From Larus michahellis (taxonomy: Eukaryota > Chordata > Aves > Charadriiformes > Laridae), in assembly GCF_964199755.1 (NCBI RefSeq), contig NC_133914.1, positions 4,579,368-4,643,367 on the forward strand: a DNA stretch of 64,000 nucleotides. The letters are read 5' to 3'. Of this stretch, positions 23,201 through 33,300 are shown piece after piece. Each line of letters opens with the position of its first letter. Within the stretch, counting starts at the first letter, position 1. Made by a program: the position numbers and the translations under genes. The notes beneath the pieces were generated by a model, which saw nothing but the letters and a program-made list of their open reading frames with translations, was not told the origin of the DNA and made no database searches.

Positions 23201-26200
23201 AGAGGGGCTGGACCGAGGGGTGCGGGGGGGGGATGACAGGAGGGTGCCCGTTCTCACCCTCTCCCCTGTGTCCCACCTCACAGCCCAGCCCCACGGCCCC
23301 GGCTCCGGAGGGGACGGCGGTGTCACAGCAGCAGGGTGACATCCCGACGAGGGAGCAGGACACCCCAGCCCAGCCAGGTAACCGTGATGGGGGGGGGGAC
23401 GGACGGACGGTGAGATCTGGGGGGGGGTTGGAGCCCCCCCAGCACTGCTTACCAGCCTCCTACCTCCTCCCAGCCCTCCCCAACCCGGCCCCCCCATCCC
23501 TCGCTTGCCTGGCTGAAAAAAGGGGACACCCCCTCCTCCCCCCCATCCATCCCTGCCACGTTGGGACCCCCCCACCCACCCACACGGTGGCCTTGCAGGT
23601 GACACGGTGGGTGGGAACCCCTTCGGCACGTCCAGCGCGGAGGAAGACGAGGAGGAGACCGACTCCGCACACAGCGGCCCCGATGCTGGGCAGGTGGGCT
23701 GGGGGGGGCTGTGTGGGGCTGGGGGGCTGTATGGGGCTGGGGGGGCTGTATGGCGTTGGAGGGGGCTGAATGGGGCTCGGTGGGGGGCTGTATGGCATTA
23801 GGGGGGTCTGTATGGGGTTATATGGGGTTGGAGGGGGCTGTGTAGGGCTGGGGAGGGCTGTATGGGGTTGGGGGGTCTGTATGGGGTTGGAGGGGGCTGT
23901 ATGGGGCTGGGGAGGGCTGTATGGGGTTGGGGGGGGCTGTATGGGGCTGTATGGGGTTGGAGGGGGCTGTGTGGGGCTGGGGGGCTGTATAGGGCTGGGG
24001 GGGCTGTATGGCATTGGAGGGGGCTGAATGGGGCTGGGGGGGGCTGTATGGCATTAGGGGGGTCTGTATGGGGTTATATGGGGTTGGAGGGGGCTGTGTG
24101 GGGCTGGGGAGGGCTGTATGGGGTTGGAGGGGGCTGTGTGGGGCTGGGGAGGGCTGTATGGAGCTGTTGGGGGGGCTGTATGGCATTAGGGGGTCCGTAT
24201 GGGGCTGTATGGGGTTGGAAGGAGCTGGAGGGGCCTGTATGGGGCTCGGGGGGAGCTGTATGGGGTTGGAGGGGGCCGTATGGGGTTTGGGAGGGCTGTA
24301 CGGGGCTGGAGGGGGCTCTGTGGGGCTGTATGTGTCTGGGGAGGGCTGTATGGGGCTGTATGGGCTTGGGGGGGCTGGAGGGGGCTGTATGGGGGTGGAG
24401 GGGGCTGTATGGTGCTCTATGGGGCAGGGGGGGCTGTCTGGGCCACGAAAGCCAGCACGGCACAGGCTGTGCCCGAGCACCAGCCACTTGCCGGGAGCTG
24501 GGTGCCCTCGGGAGCCCGCCCTGGGGCTGGGGGGGGGGCGACGGGGCGGGGGGTTGTGCTGACCCCGCTTTGCTTTACATTGCCAGGGGTCCAGGACCCC
24601 CCGCATGGCTCAGGCGTCCCCGGGCCGGGGGTCCCCGCAGAACGGCCACGCGCCCCCGCGCAGCCTCTTGACCACCAGCTCCTCCGTGTCCAGCCTCAGC
24701 TCCTCCACGGTAGGGGGTTGGGGGAGCTGGGGGGGGCTGGAGGGGGGCGGGGGGCAGGGGGAAGTCACCTCTCCAGCTCCCCCCCCACCCCTTAACCCTG
24801 TCCCCGCAGCTGAGCGGCAGCCTGATGAGCCTGTACAGCGAGGGGGAGCTGGGCAGCGTGGCCGTGCGGGGCTGCGTCCAGTTCTCCCTCCGCTACGACC
24901 CGGCCAAGAAGGAGCTGCAGGTCCACGTGCTGCGGTGCCGGGAGTTGGCCGAGGCCAAGAAGCAGCGCTCGGACCCGTGAGTCCCCCGTCCCCATCCCCC
25001 CCCCCCCACCTCCCCGAGCCGTAACGCCCATGGCTGGTAGCCGTGCCCGCCCCCCACACTTCAATTTTTTGGCTCCAGGTACATCAAGACGTACCTGCTG
25101 CCGGATAAGTCCAACCGCAGCAAGCGCAAGACCACGGTGCGGAAGAGGAGCTTGGATCCCATCTTCAATGAGACCCTCAAGGTTTCTAACTCTGCTTTGG
25201 GGTGGTTTTTGGGGGGTGGTCCCCCTGGTTCAAGGGGGGATCATAGAATCATTTAGGTTGGAAAAGACCCTTGGGATCATCGAGTCCAACCATCAACGCC
25301 ACTCTACACAGTTCTCCCCTACACCATATCCCCCAACCCCACATCCAAACGAGTCTTAAACACATCCAGGGATGGTGACTCCACCACCTCCCTGGGCAGC
25401 CTGTTCCAGTGTCTGACCACTCTTTCTGGGAAAAATTTTTTCCTAACGTCCAGCCTAAACCTCCCCTGCTGCAGCTTGAAGCCATTCCCTCTTGTTCTAT
25501 CACTAATGACCTGTGAGAAGAGACCAGCACCAACCTCCCTACAATGGCCTTTCAAGTAGTTGTAGAGAGCGATGAGGTCTCCCCTCAGCCTCCTCTTCCT
25601 CAAACTGAACAGACCCAGCTCCTTCAATCGCTCCTCGTAAGATTTATTCCCCAGGCCCTTCACCAGCTTCGTTGCCCTCCTCTGCGCTCGCTCCAGCACC
25701 TCGAGATCTCTCCCGTATTGAGGTGCCCAGAACTGGACACAAGACTCAAGGGGTGGCCTCGCCGGCGCTGAGCACAGGGGGACAATCACCTCCCTGCTTC
25801 TGCCGGTCTCACTATTTCTACTACAAGCCAGGATGCCATTGGCCCTCTTGGCCACCTGGGCACACTGCTGGCTCATGTTCCGCCGCTTGGCAATTAGAAC
25901 CCCCAGGTCCTTTTCTGCTGCCCCCAGCCTGTGGCGCTGCGTGGGGTTGTTGTGGCCCAAGCGCAGGACCCGGCACTTGGCCTTGTTGAAGCTCATTCCG
26001 CCCATCGAGCCAATCTATCCAAGTCTCTCTGTAGAGCCTAAAGGTAACCTCGCCCTGTGGGTGTCCCCTCCCCACCAGTACAAGCTGGAGAAGAGGGACC
26101 TGCAGGGTCGGACCCTGAACCTCTCGGTGTGGCACCACGACAGCCTGGGCAGGAACCTCTTCCTAGGGGAGGTGGAAATCGCGCTGGGCACCTGGGACTG

Positions 26201-27142
26201 GGCCAACACGAGTCCCGAGTGGTTCAGCCTCCAGCCCCGGGTGAGTCCTCAGCACCCCCCAGCTCTCCTCCCCACCCCACCCCACCGCATCCCCCCATAA
26301 CCCCCCTGTCCGTCCTCCTCAGATGCCCATCTCCTCGGACGGCCTCACCAGCCGGGGCAACCTCAACTTGGCACTGAAGTTCATCCCCGCGGGCTCGGAA
26401 GGTGAGGGGTGCCCGTGGGGTGGGTAGGGGGGGTGGGGAGGGTCCAGCGTGGCGGAGTGCCCCTGACACCCCCCCCGCCTTCTCCTGCAGGCGGGGGGAT
26501 GCCACCCACGGGCGAGCTGCACATCTGGGTGAAGGACGCTCAGAGCCTCATCCCCCTGCAGAGCGGCACCGTGGACGCCTTCGTGCAGTGGTAAGGGGGG
26601 AGGGTGGCACCCGTGGGGGCACCCAGAGGGGCTGGGGGGGGGTGCGTGTGTCACCCTCACCCCGCTGTCACCCCCACCCCCTCCTCAGCTACGTGCTGCC
26701 GGACGACAGCAAGGCGAGCCGGCAGAAGACGCGGGTGGTGAAGAGGAGCCTCAACCCTCTCTTTAACCACACCATGGTGTACGACGGCTTCCAGGCCAAG
26801 GACCTGGCCGAGGCGTGCGCCGAGTTCACCCTCTGGCACCACGAAGCCTTTGCCAAGCGCCAGCTGGGGGGCATCCGGCTCAGCCTGGGCACAGGTAGGG
26901 AGTGTGTGTGTGTGTGTTGGGGGGGGAACCCGGGCACCCCAGGGGGCGGTGGGGGTGGCAGTGGCATGGCCTGGGGGGGTGACGGCGGCGGTGTCTCCGC
27001 AGGGAGCAGCTACGGGTTGCCGGTGGGCTGGATGGACTCGACGGCGGAGGAGCGGGGGGTGTGGGGGCGGCTGCTCCAGCAGCCCGGACAGTGGGTGGAA
27101 GCGCTGCTGCCCCTGAGGACCAACCTGGTCCCCCGGGCATAG
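20236..27142 (+). CDS. SYTL1: SYTL1, synaptotagmin-like protein 1 (Slp1/JFC1), Rab27 effector
   Basis: Fourteen exons join in frame to 563 residues, close to human (about 562): 20236-20363, 21375-21520, 21614-21722, 22900-22939, 23284-23377, 23599-23693, 24587-24709, 24810-24976, 25079-25181, 26079-26240, 26323-26401, 26491-26590, 26689-26894, 27003-27142. The Slp homology domain (about residues 10-90) opens with [10 protein letters not shown] and keeps [14 protein letters not shown], the (S/T)GxWF element that binds GTP-Rab27; no zinc finger separates its two halves, as in other SYTL1. An acidic, Pro-rich linker with [11 protein letters not shown] follows. C2A spans about 250-375 ([30 protein letters not shown]) and C2B about 405-540 ([32 protein letters not shown]), ending LPLRTNL. 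It tethers Rab27 vesicles to phosphoinositide-rich plasma membrane in secretion. The frame is open upstream to an ATG at 20125, so a longer N-terminus like the human form is possible. It is tail-to-tail with MAP3K6. Confidence 0.95.
20378..21115. repeat. About 48-52 bp minisatellite in SYTL1 intron 1
   Basis: Roughly 14 copies of a unit with CAGCCTGGGGTCCGTCACCC and GGGGACGGTGTGAAGCC segments; unit starts at 20431, 20483, 20531 and 20579 give spacings of 52, 48 and 48 bp. It fills most of the 1-kb first intron. Confidence 0.9.
21904..22816. repeat. CTGT-based compound repeat in SYTL1 intron 3
   Basis: About 0.9 kb of (CTGT)n blocks separated by CCATCATCCCG, CCACTGTCCCG or CCATCACCCTG, forming units of about 20-30 bp with intermixed CTGTCTCT variants. 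All three plus frames remain open for over 300 codons (Ser, Cys, Leu, Pro, His rich), which is a repeat artefact. It occupies most of intron 3 (21723-22899). Confidence 0.93.
23694..24437. repeat. G-rich GGGGCTGTATGGGGTTGG minisatellite in SYTL1 intron 6
   Basis: About 0.74 kb of units combining TGTATGGGG with CTGGGGGGG or TTGGAGGGGG, starting right at the 5' splice site of intron 6 (donor at 23694). The G-rich strand is the SYTL1 sense strand, so the pre-mRNA carries dozens of runs of four or more G. Confidence 0.92.
25239..26043 (-). mobile_element. 5'-truncated CR1 (chicken repeat 1) LINE in SYTL1 intron 9
   Basis: The minus strand carries the C-terminal part of a CR1 ORF2: translation between 26005 and 25319 includes [62 protein letters not shown] and [18 protein letters not shown], the usual CR1 thumb/C-terminal region. 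The 3' end lies near 25240, where the minus strand reads AATGATTCTATGA, the short terminal repeat motif of CR1. The catalytic reverse transcriptase domain and 5' end are missing, so it cannot move on its own. It lies antisense to SYTL1 and fills most of intron 9 (25182-26078), ending about 35 bp from the exon 10 acceptor. CR1 is the dominant bird LINE and supports the avian assignment. Confidence 0.95.
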
Positions 27143-27304
27143 CCCCCCTGACCCCCCCATGGACAACCCGGTGCCAGTGAGACTGTGGGACACGGGAGGG
27201 GGGACAGAGCTGAGCCTGGAGCATCGCCGTGCGGGGCTGGGGTGTGTGGCCCCCCCGCACCCTTCCAGCAATGAAGCGGCACCGGAGGGCACATTGGGTG
27301 GCTC

Positions 27305-27310
27305 TTTATT
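27305..27310 (-). terminator. MAP3K6 poly(A) signal overlapping its stop codon
   Basis: The minus strand reads GGGCAATAAAGAG. The TAA stop of the MAP3K6 frame lies inside the AATAAA hexamer. It also marks the boundary with convergent SYTL1, whose stop is 163 bp away. Confidence 0.75.
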
Positions 27311-30300
27311 GCCCTGTGGACCCCGACTTCTCCCTCCGGAGCGGGGCTGGAGACGCTGCCTCTGCCTGCTCCCGCTGTGGGGGTGTCCCTTCTGTCACCA
27401 TCCTGCCAGCCCCCCTGGCTGGGTCCCCCAAGGACGTGTCACAGCCCGGGGGGGGCTCACTCCCCTTCGCCTGGGCGAGGGTCCAGCGATGCTCCAGGAT
27501 GGCTGCCCAGAGGCGGTACGCCGGCCCCCGCCTGCAGGGACACGGGGGATATTGGAGGGAGGGGACCACCGCGTGTCTGTCCCTCCCCCAGCGCTGCCAC
27601 CCAGCTTTCCCCACCCCGTCCAGGCCCCCCCGGGAGGGACAACAGGGGCTGGGGGTACCTGATGCCCACGTAGAAGAGGTCATCACGGGTGGCACAGCCC
27701 AGCAGGTCCCGCAGGGTGAAGCCGTGGGAGAGGAGCTGCGGGAGGTGGCGGGGGGCTTTGATGGGTGGGGGGGGGTTCCCCTGCTCATGCTGGGGAGCCC
27801 CAACCCCCAGCCCCCCCCATAGCTCTGTGTGCCAAGGGGCCGCGGGCCTCACCGTGGCCGTGGTGGCCAAGTCCGTGCCGTGCTGCTGCAGCCACTCGAG
27901 GAGCAGGGGGTCAGCCTGGCCCTGGGGGGGCTGGGGGTCTGGGGGGGAGCGATCCTGCCCCAGGGTGAAGCACCCCATGGGGCCCTCCCCACTGCGCTGG
28001 GGCCGTCTGGGGACGGCGATGTCATCGTTCCCGGAGCAAAGCACCCGCTGCATCAGCCGCTGCCACTCTTGCTCCTTCTCGGCCAGCTCCTGGAGGAGCC
28101 TGGGGGAGAGCGGAGCAGGGACTGACACCCGGGGGCAGGGGGGGACACGGTGTGGCAGCCAGGGAGAGAGAAGCCCAGGGACCAGCGAAGCCCTACCTGC
28201 CCGTCTCCGTGCGGAGGCGGCAGAGCTGTGCCACCAGTGCCGAGGGTGGCTGCAGGGAGGGCAGGGGGGCCACCTGGGTGCTGGGGTCGGTGCTGAGCCC
28301 CAAATTGGTGCTGTCCTGCTGGGGTTGGCTCCTGGGGATGGCCAGCCTTGGTGGCACGGCGTCGTCCTCGTCACTCGTGTCCTTGGTGCCTTCCCCCCGC
28401 AGGCAGCTGGCCTTCAGTCCCAGGTCTGCGGTGGCAGAGGCAGTGGCGGGCACAGAGAGGTGACCGATGGCCTCGGACCCCGAAGCACCGGGGAGAAAAC
28501 GGGGAGCTGGGCCCAGCCAAGGCTGCCCCAGTGGTAGCCTCCCCCCCACCTCCCTTTCCCAGCACCCCAAAATCCCCCAGCCCACCCTGGGCCAGCCACC
28601 CTCTTCCTGCACCCACCTGGCCACGATGGTGGGACCCAGACCCACATGCCAGCCGTCCCCCAGTGCCACCCACCTCTTGCCAGCACGGTGAAAGCCGCCT
28701 GCACCGCCTGGCTCACGGCATCGTCCAGCGCAAACATCCAGTGGGGTTTGATGTGGTGCTGGCGCAGCACCCGTCTCACCTGGAAGGGGCAGAGCTGTGC
28801 CGGGGCATCACCCCCTTTGGGGCATCACTGTGCCAGGGGCATCACCATGCCAGGAGCAGCACCTACGCCAGGGCATCACCCGCACCAGGGCATTGCCATG
28901 CCAGGGGCATCACCTGAACCAGGGCATCATTTGCACCACGGCATCACCCTCACCAGGGCATGGCCGTGCCAGGGGCATCACTTGCACCGGGGCATCACTG
29001 TTCTGGGGGCATCACCGTTCTGGGGGCATCACCCGCACCAGGGGCATCATGCACACCGGGGCGTTGCCGTACCAGGGGCATCACCTGCACCAGGGCATCA
29101 CCCTCACCATGGGCATCACCCTCACCAGGGCACTGCCATGCCAGGGGCATCACCTGAACCAGGGCATCACTTGCACCACGGCATCACCCATTCCATGGCA
29201 TCACCAGCACCAGCACATCACCCTCACCAGGGCATCGCCGTGCCAGGGGCATCACTTGCACTGGGGCATCACTGTTCTGGGGGCATCACCCCCACCAGGG
29301 CATCACCTGCGCCAGGGCATTGCTAAGCCAGGGGCATCACCTGAACCAGGACATCACTTGCATCACGGCATCACCCACTCCAGGGCATCACTGTGCCAGG
29401 GCATCACCAGCACCAGCGCATCACCCTCACCAGGGCATCGCTGTGCCAGGGCATCACCAGCACCAGCGCATCACCCTCACCAGGGCATCGCTGTGCCAGG
29501 GCATCACCAGCACCAGCGCATCACCCTCACCAGGGCATCGCCGTGCCAGGGGCATCACCTGCACCAAGGACATCACCTCACCAGGGCATCGCCGTGCCAG
29601 GGGCATCACCTGCACCAAGGACATCACCTCACCAGGGCATCGCCGTGCCAGGGGCATCACTTGCACTGGGGCATCACTGTTCTGGGGGCATCACCTGCAC
29701 CAGGGTATCACTGTGCTGGGAGCATCACCCTCACCAGGGGCATCAGACGCACCAGGGCATTGCCGTGCCAGGGGCATCACCCTCACCAGGGCATCACCAT
29801 GCCGGGGGCATCACTCTCACCAGGGCACCACCTGCACCAGGGCGTTGCCGTGCCAGGGCCATCACCCTCACCAGGACATCACCGTGCCGGGGGCATCACC
29901 CACTCAGCACCCTACCACCCCAGCCCGGGCACTCACCGCCGCCTGGAAGCCGAAGAGGGGAGCCTGGAGGTGGGGGAGGCTCAGCCCCTCTGCCCGCAGC
30001 CGGCTCTGCAGTGCCAGGAGGTCCTGGCACAGCTGGTGCTGGCTGGGGCGCTGGATGTAGCTCCGCAGGCAGCTCAGCAGCCGAGCGAGATGCTCCGAGC
30101 CCAACCTCGCACCCGCCGTGCCCTGCGTGGGCAAAGGAGATGCTCGGGGGCTGCCGTCATGCCCCACCCCATACCCCGGGCACCCAGCACCCACCTGGCT
30201 CTCCTCCAAGGCGGTGACGATGGCGGGTGCCTCGGCGGTGAGGACGCGGTGCAGGGTGGCCCGGCGCTTGCTGTCCTTCCGCAGGAGGAACCCGTCCCCG

Positions 30301-33300
30301 CTCTCTTCAGGGGAGGACGAGCGCAGGCTGCGGTCGGAGCCGGCCGAGCCCTGGGCAGTGCTGGGGGCAGGCGGGCAGGGTTGGCACTGTGTGTGTGTGT
30401 ATGTGTCCCCCCCCCCGCCCCACCCTCACGCATTTAGGATGACGTTATTGGGCGTGGGAGAGGGCATGGGGGACCCCCTGCCCGCCCCCCAAGCTGTGAT
30501 GGGGAGGGATGGGATGCTCTGGCACAAGACGGGGGGCATCGCGGGGCACAGTGCTGGCACATGGCAGGGGGCGTGGGTGTCACGGGAGGCTGAAAGCCAA
30601 CCCCCCCACCTCCCCCCACCCCGGGGTCCCTCCACCCCACCATGCCCAGGATGTCCTACCCTGAGTAGCTGCGGCTGGAGGTTGCCTCACCGGGGTGGCA
30701 CGGGAGCAGGGGGCTGCCCGCTGTGCCCCTCACCAGGGCATCCTGCCTGGCCGAGGAACATCCCCTGCTCCCATCGCTGCCCTCCACACCCCCGTCCCGC
30801 TGCCTAAAGTCGGGGGGATCACCTGCCGGGGAGGTGATAGACATGGAGATGGTTATTAGCAGCTCATGCCAGCGCCCCCCCCTGCCCCCCGCCTATTTTG
30901 CCCCCCCCTCCCTCAGACTCACCCCCCGCCGGGGGCAGGGGCCGGCTGCGGGCCCTCCTGGCATGGGCGAGGAAGGGGTCCCGCAGCAGCATGGCGGCCG
31001 TGGCCCGCTCAGCCGGGTCGGCCTGGAAGCAGCGCAGGAGGAACCTCTTGGCTTTGTCCGACATGGACTCGGGCACCTCCGGGTGCATCTTGAACATCCC
31101 CACCTGGAGGGAGGGGAGGCTGCAAAGGGGCCGGCCAACCCCGGGGAGGGGGGGCAATTTCAAGGCTGGGGAATCCCCCGCCACCCCCTCCCCAACCCCA
31201 TGGGTACCTTGAACAAGGCAGCCTGGGGGCTACCCAGCTCGTAGAAGGGGGGTTTGCCCGTGGCCATCTCGATGACGGTGCAGCCCAAGGACCAGATATC
31301 TGCTGGCTTCCCATAGCCCCATGGCCCCTGGTCGATGATTTCTGGGGCCATGTACTGCAGGGTGCCTGGGGGGAGGATGAGGAGGGGGCGAGAGGAGCCT
31401 GTATCCATCACCCAACACCCGCCCCGGATGGGTTCTCCTCTCCTCCTCCTCTTCTCCTCCTCCCTGCGGCAGGTACAAGGCTGCAGACCCCATCATCTCC
31501 TGGTCCTCAGCATCCCACCATCCCCACCTTGGGGGAACACTGTCCCCAGCCCCGGGCTGCCTTACCCGTGAAGGTCTCGGCGCTGGGGCTGATGCCCGCC
31601 AGCCTCTTGGAGGTACCGAAGTCGGAGATCTTCAGCACCCCACTGTACGTGTTGATGAGGACGTTGTCTCCCTGGCGCGAGAAGGGCGCCCCAAAATAAA
31701 ACCAAAGCCACAAAAAGCTCCTGGAGCTCGAGCATCACCGTTGGGCATCACCCCAGGGGCTTTGGGCATGGAGGGGCAGCTCCTGGCTGCCCAATGACCT
31801 TTGAGATGGTCAGGCCTCCTGCCCCCAGGAGGGGTGATGCCTCCCACCCCCTCACCTTGATGTCGCGGTGCACGATGTGGTTATCGTGGAGGTAGCTGAG
31901 CCCGGCGAGGATCTGGCGGGTGTAGAAGATGATGGTGGGTTCGTTGTCCTTCAGGGGTCCCCACTTGGAGCGCAGCAGGGACGAGAGGCTGCCTGGAGGC
32001 GGGGGGATGGGGGGAACACAGAGTGGGGCAGCACCCCCAATTTAGACCCTACATACAGCCACGTGTCCCCATTTGACCCCCAAATCCCGTCCCCAGCGCT
32101 ACCCACCTCCCGGCACCTCCTCCATGAAGATCTTGATGAAGCCGTCCTGGCTGACGGAGCCCAGGTACCGCACGATGTTCCTGTGCCGCAGGTGCTTGTG
32201 CAAGGCGATCTCCTCGTGCAAGGGCTGCGAGTACCTGCGCAGCGGGACGGGGTGGTGAGGGGGTGCCCAGGCTCCCCTGGGACCGCCCCCCCGCCCCCGT
32301 CATGGCACCCACCGGCTGTCCCGCTCCGGGATCTCCTTGATAGCGATGCGCACTTGGTTGTTGAGGCAGCGCCCGGCGTAGACGACCCCGAACGTCCCCC
32401 TGCCCAGGACCACCCGCTCGCCCGCCTCCGAGTACTCGTAGCTGTACTGTGAGCAGAGATGCGGGGTGCCAGCCTGCGCCACCCGGTGCCCCATGTGTTC
32501 CCCCCCCCCCCCCCGTGTCCCCATCTCACCTCCAGGATGGGCTGCGTGGGGCTGGGCACCTCCTCGCCGCCCGCTGCCTGCTCGGCCAGGAGGGACTGGA
32601 TCTGGTGGCAGAACCTGCCGGTGGGAAGGCGACGGTCCCGAGCCCCCGTGAGGATGTTGGCGACGTGGCCACCGACCCCCTGCCACACAGGGGCTCCTGG
32701 TCCCCATCCCAGTCTGTCCCCCACCAGTGGCATGACCCAGCTGCAGGGGTTGGGTCCCTAGGACACCTCTCCCCCCCCCCAAAATTAAGATAGAGAAGAA
32801 ATTGCATAATTGCATGCTTCCATCCCTCCCCACCCACCAGGGCGGTGACTGGGGGTCCCCTGTGCCCCCACCAGCAATGTGGGGCTCCCCGTGCCCCCCC
32901 AAGCCCCCCGGCTCACCACTGGCAGTGCTGCTGGGAGGGGAAGTAGAGCTGGAAATCCTCCTCCGCCTGCACCACGTAGAGGAAGCAGCCGCGTTCGTCA
33001 TGTTTGCAGATGCTGGAGGGACAGGACCCGCCACCACCACCCCCCCGCCCCATCAGCGGTGGGGCTGATGCTGCCCATGGGGCAGGTGGAGGGGCTGCAG
33101 GCCCATGGCGGGGGGGCATCTTCGGTCCTGCCGGTGAGGGGCAGGGGACATGCTCACCTGACGCCTCGGATGGCCGTAGCCGCGAAGGTCCAGCTTGATG
33201 CTGCTTTCTGCAGGAGAATGGGCAGATGAGGAGGGGTTCAGTGGGGACAACCCCCCCCAGGCCCCCCAGCCCCATCCCTACCTCCTCCGTGGGGCAGACG

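Noticed and set aside
27457-28374. 305-codon minus-strand ORF as a separate gene
   Set aside because: It reads MAP3K6 exons and introns in one frame; the spliced MAP3K6 model explains the conserved parts.
28797-30437. 546-codon plus-strand ORF
   Set aside because: Composed of the MAP3K6 intron 23 minisatellite and antisense MAP3K6 exons; neighbouring frames are equally open and no family is recognised.
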